The notes under the pieces are model-generated. The model had not been told where the DNA came from. It saw only the letters and a list, made by a program, of their open reading frames with translations, and did no database searches. DNA of 64,000 nucleotides from Balneola sp. (GTDB taxonomy: Bacteria > Bacteroidota > Rhodothermia > Balneolales > Balneolaceae), in NCBI GenBank assembly GCA_003712055.1, contig RHLJ01000003.1, positions 434,001 to 498,000 of the forward strand, read 5' to 3'. The position numbers were made by a program, and so were the translations under genes. Below, piece by piece: positions 57,651 to 64,000 of the stretch; positions within the stretch are counted from its first letter, which is position 1, and each line of letters starts with the position of its first letter.

Positions 57651-59858
57651 ATGAAGCGCTTAATCTCCATTCTTGTTCTTCTTCTGGCATTCCAAAATAC
57701 CTCAGCCCAGGAGCAGCCCATTATCGAAGAGTTTATTCTTGAGGCTCAAAAATCCCCTATAACCATTCGAATTGATGGTAATCTCGATGAAGAGGCATGG
57801 AATAATGCTGTTATTACCTCAGATTTTTTAAATAAATGGCCTAAAGACGAAGGATATGCTATCGGGCAAACGAAAGCATGGATCTTATACGATAATGAAT
57901 ACTTGTACATCGGGGCTATTAACTATCAGAAGAAAGAAGACCTGGTTATCAAATCCCTTAAAAGAGATAATTCGTCATATCATTGGGAGAGCGATGCATT
58001 TACAGTAGTTCTTGATCCTTACAATCAGAAAACAACTGGTTTTATCTTTGGTGTTAATGCCGCTGGAGCTGAAGTAGACGGCATTGTTAGTATTCAAAAC
58101 TCCAGAACTCAACCTGATTTCAACTGGAATAATACCTGGACGAGCTCTGTTAAAGTACATGACGATTACTGGGTTGCGGAGCTAGCGATACCATTCAAAT
58201 CCATTAATTTTGATCCTGAAAGTGATGAGTGGGGCATTAACTTTGTGCGGAATGATATGCTGCGGAATGAGTATTCAACGTGGACCCATGTTCCACAGGG
58301 CTTTCCGGGAATAGATCTTGGTTATCTGGGAACCCTAAAATTACAGCAACCTTTGGAAAAACGTCGCCAACGTATCGCTGTTCAGCCATATATGCTCTCT
58401 TCGGTTAATCGTGATTTTGAAGAATCTTCTTCTTATAACGGTGATGCTGATCTGGGACTGGATGCAAAAATCCCTCTTGGTTCCTCCTTAAAAATGGATC
58501 TTACTGTGAACCCGGATTTTTCTACAGTTGATGTAGATCAACAAGTAACCAACCTTTCCAGATTTAGCATCTTTTTCCCGGAAAGACGTGTTTTCTTCCT
58601 GGAGAATAGTGACCTGTTCTCCAGCTTTGGAACTTGGGGAGTTCGCCCGTTTTTCTCAAGACAAATAGGAATTAGCGACGGCAATCTGGTTCCTATCCTT
58701 TTTGGTACTCGCGTAACCGGAAATGTAACAGACGATTTGCGTGTAGGGGCTTTAAATGTTCAAACTAAAGGAATTGACGACATCTCTGCCAACAACTATA
58801 CAGTAGGTGCTTTCCAGCAAAACGTGTTTGGCAGAAGTAGTATTAAAGGCCTGTTCACAAACCGGTCTGGCTTTGATGGCACTAATTCATTTAATGAAGA
58901 TTTTAACCGAACTATGGGGCTGGAATTTCATTACGCTTCTGAAAGTGGGAGACTTTCAGGCAATGCAAGATATCACTGGTCTCAAACTGAAGATCGTTTA
59001 AACGACGCCTCCTTTGTAGGTGCTACCTTAATGTACAATGATGGCGACAAGTACTTTGGAATTACTGCGGACAGGGTAGGCGATAACTACATCAATGATC
59101 TTGGTTTTTCCATGAGATCATTTCAATATGATGCTGAACGAGACAGCCTTATTCGTGTAGGATTTAATTATCTGAACCCTTGGGCGGGCTTCGTAATAAG
59201 ACCTGAGTCCGATTTTGTTAACTCTCATGAGTTCAGCACCTGGACGGTTATGAGCTGGGAAACTAATGGAGAGCTTATCGACCGGGTAATTACCTTAAAT
59301 TATGAACTGAGCACCTTTAATCATGGCTTCGTGAGAATTAGCGCCAGAAATAACCGCGTTAGACTTTTATTCCCTACTGATTTGATTGGGGGTGATGATT
59401 TCCTTCCTGCGGAAACCTACATCTACAATACTATTTCTCTCAATTACTTAACGGATTCAAGGGGTGTTCTAAGCGCCGGAGTTAATTCTTCTTATGGTGG
59501 GTTTTATAATGGAACCCGATTGCAATTTGGAGGAGAGCTAAACTACAGGACCCAACCCTGGGGGAATTTTGGAGTACGATATGTCGGAAACAGGGTAGAG
59601 CTTCCCGATAATTACGGGGAAGCAACCCTCCATTTGATTGGACCTCAATCCGAGATCAGTTTTTCAAACAATTTGAATTGGACCACTTTTCTCCAGTACA
59701 ATACTCAAGCTGAAAACTTTAATATCAATAGTCGTTTGCAATGGAGATACGCTCCTATGAGCGATATTTTTCTTGTTTTCAACGACAATTACGGAACCGA
59801 AAACTTCGGAATTAAAAACCGAGGTGTGGTTTTCAAAATGAATTATTGGTTTAACTGA
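57651..59858 (+). CDS. DUF5916 outer-membrane barrel protein with N-terminal CBM9-like domain
   Basis: 735 aa with a signal peptide (MKRLISILVLLLAFQNTSAQ). Residues about 30-215 form a CBM9-like sugar-binding beta sandwich (ITIRIDGNLDEEAWNNA, DNEYLYIGAINYQ, VVLDPYNQKTTGFIFGVNAAG). From about 230 a DUF5916 region follows (LKMDLTVNPDFSTVDVDQQVTNLSRFSIFFPERRVFFLEN), which is a beta-barrel related to TonB receptors, ending MNYWFN. Its function is unknown; a glycan-linked role is only suggested by the N-terminal domain. The shared 205-bp upstream region also serves the kinase operon. Confidence 0.9.
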   Translation: MKRLISILVLLLAFQNTSAQEQPIIEEFILEAQKSPITIRIDGNLDEEAWNNAVITSDFLNKWPKDEGYAIGQTKAWILYDNEYLYIGAINYQKKEDLVIKSLKRDNSSYHWESDAFTVVLDPYNQKTTGFIFGVNAAGAEVDGIVSIQNSRTQPDFNWNNTWTSSVKVHDDYWVAELAIPFKSINFDPESDEWGINFVRNDMLRNEYSTWTHVPQGFPGIDLGYLGTLKLQQPLEKRRQRIAVQPYMLSSVNRDFEESSSYNGDADLGLDAKIPLGSSLKMDLTVNPDFSTVDVDQQVTNLSRFSIFFPERRVFFLENSDLFSSFGTWGVRPFFSRQIGISDGNLVPILFGTRVTGNVTDDLRVGALNVQTKGIDDISANNYTVGAFQQNVFGRSSIKGLFTNRSGFDGTNSFNEDFNRTMGLEFHYASESGRLSGNARYHWSQTEDRLNDASFVGATLMYNDGDKYFGITADRVGDNYINDLGFSMRSFQYDAERDSLIRVGFNYLNPWAGFVIRPESDFVNSHEFSTWTVMSWETNGELIDRVITLNYELSTFNHGFVRISARNNRVRLLFPTDLIGGDDFLPAETYIYNTISLNYLTDSRGVLSAGVNSSYGGFYNGTRLQFGGELNYRTQPWGNFGVRYVGNRVELPDNYGEATLHLIGPQSEISFSNNLNWTTFLQYNTQAENFNINSRLQWRYAPMSDIFLVFNDNYGTENFGIKNRGVVFKMNYWFN

Positions 59859-59863
59859 TAGCC

Positions 59864-59959
59864 ATGAAGGAACATTGTCTGATATACCTTTTGAACGCCG
59901 TGGTTACTGCCCTGATTATGGGTCTAATGGCTTTATTTGAATATATCCTACTGGTTTAA
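59864..59959 (+). CDS. Possible 31-aa single-helix membrane peptide
   Basis: An ATG at 59864, 5 bp after the DUF5916 stop, opens a 31-codon frame: a short charged start (MKEHC) then one hydrophobic helix (about 20 aa, ending EYILLV). Such small peptides are often missed. The position and start support it weakly; there is no similarity evidence. Confidence 0.35.
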   Translation: MKEHCLIYLLNAVVTALIMGLMALFEYILLV

Positions 59960-59995
59960 AAATCTTTTGAGTTAAACAAACCAGAAGGAGCTGTG

Positions 59996-61093
59996 TTAAT
60001 CCTTAAGGGCCAAACCATACTCGAGGGGAAGATGTCTGGCAAATCGGTCTGATTCCCATTTACCAAAAAACTGAATGTATTCGGGGTTATATATCTCACC
60101 GTATCTGTCAACAAGAATCACATCGGAGATCCCACGAAGATCAACCGTGCTAAGTGTTCCCCTGTTTTTGGCTCTCCCCTTTCGATCGAATTCTACATCA
60201 TAGCCTACTTTAAATGTTCGGCTGTCTATTTTGAAGGGAGTGTAGTTCCTGGTTAAAAATTGCCAGTTGTTAGGATAATAAAGCTCCATTAAGCCCTGGT
60301 CTTCTATGGGTTGTATTAAGGAATCCCCTGAAACAATTGAAAATCCGGCATTATCCATTTCTCCATCTACCAGACTTTTAAAGAAATGTCTTGAAGAGCC
60401 AAGGTATGTTTTCCTGCGATTTTCATTCCAAACGGCCATTGTTAAACTATCAGGACTGACTATCTCTTCAAATCTTGGCAGGATAACGTAATATCCGCCG
60501 TTTGTTCGTGGATTGAAGAACACATCGACAATTTCAACAGTTATTTGATACCCTAAGGCCTTGTTCTCTATGATAAGGGGTTCACTTGAAGAGGCGGTAT
60601 ATATGTTTTCTTTTGAATTCCATTCAAAATCCAGGGAATAGGGATTCTTAATTTCACAGAAATAGGCGAATTCATCTCGCCCTAAAAAGAACTCCTTAAA
60701 ATCTCTATACGCTTTTCTCCATCTGCGGTCATCTTTTGACGTGACCTGAATTTCCTGCATTTGCTGTATATCAGCTTCCATCTCAATCTCTTCATACACA
60801 TTTTGTTTGTCCTTAACCAGGATGGGAAGTACAATTTTCTTATAACCTATAAAACTAATGATCAGATTAAATCTTCCCTGCAGCGGGGCTTCAAACAGAA
60901 ACGATCCGTCAGCATCTGAAGCATCACCAATAGTAGTACCTGAAAAGTAAATATTAGCCCCGGCTATCGGTTCTTTCGTGTCTTTATCAATAATCTTGCC
61001 GGAGAAATTAGACTGAAATGCATAGGAGTTTGCCAGTGGAATTATGAGAATCCCAAAAAAGAAAAGTAGCTTTTTGGTAAAAGGTACAGGCAT
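59996..61093 (-). CDS. Carboxypeptidase-regulatory-like domain protein (secreted)
   Basis: 365 aa with a signal peptide (about 26 aa, LLFFFGILIIPLANSYAFQ). Residues 28-115 form a CarboxypepD_reg-like beta-sandwich: GKIIDKDTKEPIAGANIYFSGTTIGDASDADGSFLFEAP and LIISFIGYKKIVLPI. The rest is a less recognisable beta-rich domain with KAYRDFKEFFLGRDEF. Such proteins occur in the periplasm of Bacteroidota, often with TonB-dependent receptors; no receptor gene is adjacent. Function unknown. Confidence 0.85.
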   Translation of the reverse strand: MPVPFTKKLLFFFGILIIPLANSYAFQSNFSGKIIDKDTKEPIAGANIYFSGTTIGDASDADGSFLFEAPLQGRFNLIISFIGYKKIVLPILVKDKQNVYEEIEMEADIQQMQEIQVTSKDDRRWRKAYRDFKEFFLGRDEFAYFCEIKNPYSLDFEWNSKENIYTASSSEPLIIENKALGYQITVEIVDVFFNPRTNGGYYVILPRFEEIVSPDSLTMAVWNENRRKTYLGSSRHFFKSLVDGEMDNAGFSIVSGDSLIQPIEDQGLMELYYPNNWQFLTRNYTPFKIDSRTFKVGYDVEFDRKGRAKNRGTLSTVDLRGISDVILVDRYGEIYNPEYIQFFGKWESDRFARHLPLEYGLALKD

Positions 61094-61189
61094 AATAAAG
61101 TCCCCTTAGGCCTTAAATAAACGATTACTAAAAAAAACTTCAACTGCTATTTATTGTAAGCTTGAGATGAGAAATCTATCAGCTTTTGA

Positions 61190-61360
61190 GTCATCCCGAA
61201 CTTGTTTCGGGATCTTAAGGAATGGCTAGAACTTTGTCTTTAATATTGCTTTAGATTCATACTCGAAAGCATCGGAATCTTTTGACAAGACGTTGATTAA
61301 GCTTCCATTCAATTATTGCTTTTTGGCTTTACCAAGATCCTGAAACAAGTTCAGGATGAC
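61190..61360. repeat. Composite twin-hairpin element, copy 4 (GTCAT...ATGAC)
   Basis: A 171-bp unit in the 397-bp spacer between two minus-strand genes. The left end GTCATCCCGAACTTGTTTCG (then GGATCTTAAGGAA) is identical over 33 bp to 44392-44424. The right end AGATCCTGAAACAAGTTCAG then GATGAC (61335-61360) matches copy 3 with one mismatch. The longer middle includes TGGTAAAGCC on its complement, echoing copies 2 and 3. Confidence 0.92.
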
Positions 61361-61418
61361 CCAGTGGGAGCATCTTATTGTCAAGCTCAAATTATTTAGT
61401 AAAAGAAGGCTGTATAGA

Positions 61419-61489
61419 ATTGAACTTTGAACGCTGAATAAGGAACAGTTGAACTTCGAAGTTCTGCTGCTCAATGTTCTGCTTGTTCA
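61419..61489. repeat. Imperfect palindrome with GAACTTCGAAGTTC core after the MBL gene stop
   Basis: The 14-bp core GAACTTCGAAGTTC (61451-61464) is a perfect palindrome. The flanks carry TTGAACTTTGAAC on one side and GTTCTGCTTGTTCAAC on the other, a degenerate mirror. It follows the stop at 61491 directly (minus strand), as do other palindromes in this window. The remaining spacer shows nothing else recognisable. Confidence 0.7.
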
Positions 61490-61490
61490 A

Positions 61491-62534
61491 CTACTCTCTA
61501 ACGATTCGCTCGCCTTCTTTAAGCATTATAAACGGGATATCTCCCACTAACTCATTGAGTTGCTTGATCGGATCATCGTATCCATCATCGGCAAGAGGAA
61601 AGGTACCGAAATGCATAGCTATGCTTAGTTCCGAATTCACATCCTGATGGATTTGAATGGCTTCTTGGGGATCTACATGAACCGGGCTCATAATCCACCG
61701 GGGAATGTAAGCACCAATTGGAATGATGGATGTTTTTATTGGAGCATATCGTTCTCCAATTTCTTTGAAAAACGTATTGTATCCTGTATCTCCAGCAAAG
61801 TAGATATTTCCTTTTGGGGATTGAATCACAAAACCCGCCCATAGTGTCTTGTCGCGATCAAACATTCCTCTGCTTGAAAAGTGTTGAGCTTCAACCGCGT
61901 CCACTTTTACCGAATCAGAAAGTTGTGTCCCTTCCCACCAGTCTAAAGGAACTGTATTAGTGATTCCATTTTTATTAAGGTATAAATCAATCCCTAGAGG
62001 AGTGATAAATACCGGATCAAAAACCTGCTGAATTCTTTTTAATGTAGAAATATCGAGGTGGTCGTAATGATTGTGGCTTAGTAATACCGCGTGAATTTCC
62101 GGCAAGTCTTCAAACTTTATACCTGGTGGGCGCATTCGCTTAGGGCCTGCAAAACTAAATGGCGATACACGTTTACCATACACCGGATCAGTAATAATAT
62201 TTAGTCCATCAGTCTGTACTAAAAACGTAGAATGATTGATGAAAGTAATGACCTGTATTGAATCAGAAACATTTGCTATTGGCTTACTTCCATATCCAGC
62301 CTCATCCTCGCCTATTTCTGTCCATTCTCCAGGAGTTCGAGTAGTGGCCCATTTTATAATATCCCCGAATTTTTGCGCTTCATAGCCCTCTCCATTAAGA
62401 AATTTGGAACCATTAAAGTGATCCGTTTTTGGACCTGAATAGCCCGGAGCTGATGTCCACCAGCCAATGCCAAAGAAAAGGAGCAGAAAAGCTCCTAGTA
62501 CATAAAGAATTATCATAGAAAATTTTTTGAGCAC
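61491..62534 (-). CDS. MBL-fold metal-dependent hydrolase (UlaG/NAPE-PLD-like)
   Basis: 347 aa. One N-terminal membrane helix (about residues 8-27) anchors the protein. The metal motif is LLSHNHYDHLD (about 151-161, HxHxDH type), with further His in VDAVEAQHFSSRGMF, IYFAGDTGYN and AMHFGTFPLA. The family hydrolyses phosphodiester or lactone bonds; NAPE-PLD-like members act on lipids. Substrate unknown. The start is GTG at 62534; an ATG six codons later is possible and would still keep the helix. Confidence 0.85.
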   Translation of the reverse strand: MLKKFSMIILYVLGAFLLLFFGIGWWTSAPGYSGPKTDHFNGSKFLNGEGYEAQKFGDIIKWATTRTPGEWTEIGEDEAGYGSKPIANVSDSIQVITFINHSTFLVQTDGLNIITDPVYGKRVSPFSFAGPKRMRPPGIKFEDLPEIHAVLLSHNHYDHLDISTLKRIQQVFDPVFITPLGIDLYLNKNGITNTVPLDWWEGTQLSDSVKVDAVEAQHFSSRGMFDRDKTLWAGFVIQSPKGNIYFAGDTGYNTFFKEIGERYAPIKTSIIPIGAYIPRWIMSPVHVDPQEAIQIHQDVNSELSIAMHFGTFPLADDGYDDPIKQLNELVGDIPFIMLKEGERIVRE

Positions 62535-62551
62535 TATTTCACTTTTATATC

Positions 62552-63244
62552 CTAATCCAGTTCAAACCTTGCTAAAATTCTCGAATTAAGACTGATCTTT
62601 TTAAAAGATAACTCCGGGTATCTTTCTCTAGAACCCCGAATGTTTTCTCTATGAGAATTGAGTCCAAAGGAATCATAATCACTCATTACAAAGCCAAAAT
62701 TCGAGTTATTATCAATTATATAAATGGCCTTTCCTATACTTTGACCTATAGACTCCGTTAAATACTCAGCTTTCTCTTTAGCATCTTGAATCGCTTTTAT
62801 CTCTAAGTTCTTCTTGTACTCTTCTATTTCTGAATGGTCAAACTTTTCTATCGAGATGTAAATTTCTAGTTCACTTAGTTCAAATATCACCTCAATTGCT
62901 TGTTTGTAACTATGGGCGGTTATCTGATAGTTTTTAGTTGGAACGAACTTATCTGATTTGAACCAATATTTTACAAGCTCACTTTGTACATCAGAGACAT
63001 ACAGATCTTCTTCAAGATCCAACCCCGAATTTTGAAGAACCTTAAGTAATTCATTTTCCTTTTTTAAAATATCTTCCTGTTTAAAAGATCTTCCGTCTAT
63101 TGTAGCCGTTAGATAAATAAGATTTGGTACCACTTCGAGTTTGGCTTCACCAATTACTTCTATAAAGTGGCTATTTTTGGCTTCCTGGGCATTAACGATC
63201 ATGGAAAAACAGATGACTAGATAGAATGTAATATAGTATCTCAT
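62552..63244 (-). CDS. SIMPL domain-containing secreted protein
   Basis: 230 aa with a signal peptide (MRYYITFYLVICFSMIVNAQ). The SIMPL pattern is visible: FIEVIGEAKLEVVPNLIYLTATIDG (about residues 28-52), NYQITAHSYKQAIEVIFELSE, and QDAKEKAEYLTESIGQSIGKAIYI. The family (BP26/OMP28-like) forms periplasmic ring or channel-like assemblies; the role in bacteria is unclear. It lies 17 bp upstream of the MBL gene and the two may share a transcript. Confidence 0.87.
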   Translation of the reverse strand: MRYYITFYLVICFSMIVNAQEAKNSHFIEVIGEAKLEVVPNLIYLTATIDGRSFKQEDILKKENELLKVLQNSGLDLEEDLYVSDVQSELVKYWFKSDKFVPTKNYQITAHSYKQAIEVIFELSELEIYISIEKFDHSEIEEYKKNLEIKAIQDAKEKAEYLTESIGQSIGKAIYIIDNNSNFGFVMSDYDSFGLNSHRENIRGSRERYPELSFKKISLNSRILARFELD

Positions 63245-63275
63245 GTTCTATTTATGATTTGATTAACTAGTTGGC

Positions 63276-64000
63276 CTAACGCTCCATCAATGCTTCTATT
63301 TCAGCGATCTCCTTGGGCACATTGGTTAGGTTCTCATATCCATCTTCCGTAACCAGGATATCATCTTCAATACGAACACCTCCAAAGCTGAGTAGCTCTT
63401 TTACTTTTTCTACATTCAGGTATTTGGCCTTTTCTTCATCTTCGATAGCGGGTTCCAGTACAGCTGGTACAAAATAGATTCCGGGCTCAATAGTGATAAC
63501 CATTCCGGGCATGAGTTCACGTCGTGCACGAAGGAACTGAATCCCCGGGCGGTCTATGCGATCCACACCTTTTGGGTAACCACCCACATCATGAGTATCT
63601 AAGCCTAGAAAATGACCTAAACCATGTGGGAAGAACAGAGCAAAGATATCCTCTTCCATAATCTCATCAATACTGCCACGAATAATATCCAGTTTTATCA
63701 AGCCCTCCATCATAGTTCGCGAAGCCAGCATGTGCAAATCTTCCATTTTGGCGCCGGGCTTTACAGCTTCAATCACTTTGTTTTGCGCGTCTAATACTGC
63801 CTGGTAAATTCCTGCCTGAATTTCGGTGAATTTTCCATTTGCGGGGAAGGTACGGGTGTAATCTGCTGCATATCCATTACACTCAAATCCGGCATCCATC
63901 AGGAAAAGATCGCCATCTTTAATCTGACTGGTGTTCTCCACATAGTGGAGGATGGATGCATTTACTCCTGAAGCAAAGATTCCATTGTAGGCATCCTGGA
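63276..64000 (-). CDS. M24-family Xaa-Pro aminopeptidase, C-terminal part (cut by window edge)
   Basis: The frame is open to the window edge, giving the last 241 residues. A GTG at 63941 is an internal codon, not the start, because YNGIFASGVNASILHY, typical of the family, precedes it in frame. Metal-ligand segments are LMDAGFECNGYAADYTRTFP (two Asp), HGLGHFLGLDTHD (His), MVITIEPGIYF (Glu) and GVRIEDDILV (Glu), all five present. It removes N-terminal residues next to proline using two Mn or Co ions. The N-terminal domain lies outside the window. Confidence 0.93.
   Translation of the reverse strand, partial: QDAYNGIFASGVNASILHYVENTSQIKDGDLFLMDAGFECNGYAADYTRTFPANGKFTEIQAGIYQAVLDAQNKVIEAVKPGAKMEDLHMLASRTMMEGLIKLDIIRGSIDEIMEEDIFALFFPHGLGHFLGLDTHDVGGYPKGVDRIDRPGIQFLRARRELMPGMVITIEPGIYFVPAVLEPAIEDEEKAKYLNVEKVKELLSFGGVRIEDDILVTEDGYENLTNVPKEIAEIEALMER

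Overview
The window looks like a chromosomal segment of a marine Balneolaceae-type bacterium (Balneola/Gracilimonas relatives; Bacteroidota in the broad sense). The clues are a modest GC content, AT-rich spacers, a subtilase ending in a T9SS-like sorting domain (NFPNPFNPTT...), a PorV-like outer-membrane protein, DUF5916 and HEIGH-type secreted metalloprotease families, a SPOR protein carrying an HU-like domain, AMP nucleosidase, and a LytS/LytTR two-component pair. The taxonomic placement is inference from gene content. No rRNA, tRNA, CRISPR array, phage or complete insertion sequence was seen.

Layout. 1-2038 (minus): 5' part of a secreted beta-propeller (BNR/sortilin-type) protein and an isolated AT-rich sulfotransferase. 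2136-15333 (minus): a long, tightly packed run, in transcription order gcvT, comB-like, ftsK, lolA-like, a flippase-like membrane protein, then a plug-less outer-membrane barrel, a minimal HU protein, an HU-SPOR membrane protein, exbB, exbD, a TonB-like protein and an S41 protease. 15459-22486: flavin reductase, mrp, DoxX-like protein, glutamate dehydrogenase family, a possible membrane-anchored LAS peptidase and dinB. 22510-25527: a four-helix-bundle gene, then an ECF sigma factor, its probable anti-sigma factor and a secreted protein with an internal duplication. 25671-31915: methyltransferase, aat, a large zinc protease, miaA, an LMW-PTP-like protein and a PorV-like protein. 32104-38406 (plus): dnaN, a SAM hydrolase-type enzyme, a methyltransferase and a 1160-aa T9SS-type subtilase. 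38411-44378: a TonB-domain lipoprotein, argS, a second four-helix-bundle gene inside inverted repeats, radC, an HTH/DUF2975 pair, amn and a NUDIX hydrolase. 44542-50321: OsmC, peroxiredoxin, topA and malic enzyme. 50383-57424 (minus): M1 peptidase, recR, ybaB, dnaX, LytTR regulator and sensor kinase. 57651-64000: DUF5916 protein, carboxypeptidase-regulatory-like protein, MBL hydrolase, SIMPL protein and the 3' part of an M24 aminopeptidase.

Most genes are housekeeping (replication and repair: dnaN, dnaX, recR, ybaB, radC, dinB, topA, ftsK; tRNA and protein modification: argS, miaA, aat) or envelope and secretion functions.

The most unusual material lies between the genes. Several spacers carry dispersed palindromic units placed at or just after the stop codon of the upstream gene. 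Some are bare hairpins. Four are composite 108-171 bp elements starting GTCAT and ending ATGAC. Three contain, or once contained, a small protein gene between inverted repeats: two four-helix-bundle (23S IVS-type) genes and the remnant of a GxxExxY gene. This gene-in-inverted-repeat architecture is the best candidate for an under-described mobile or RNA-processed element.
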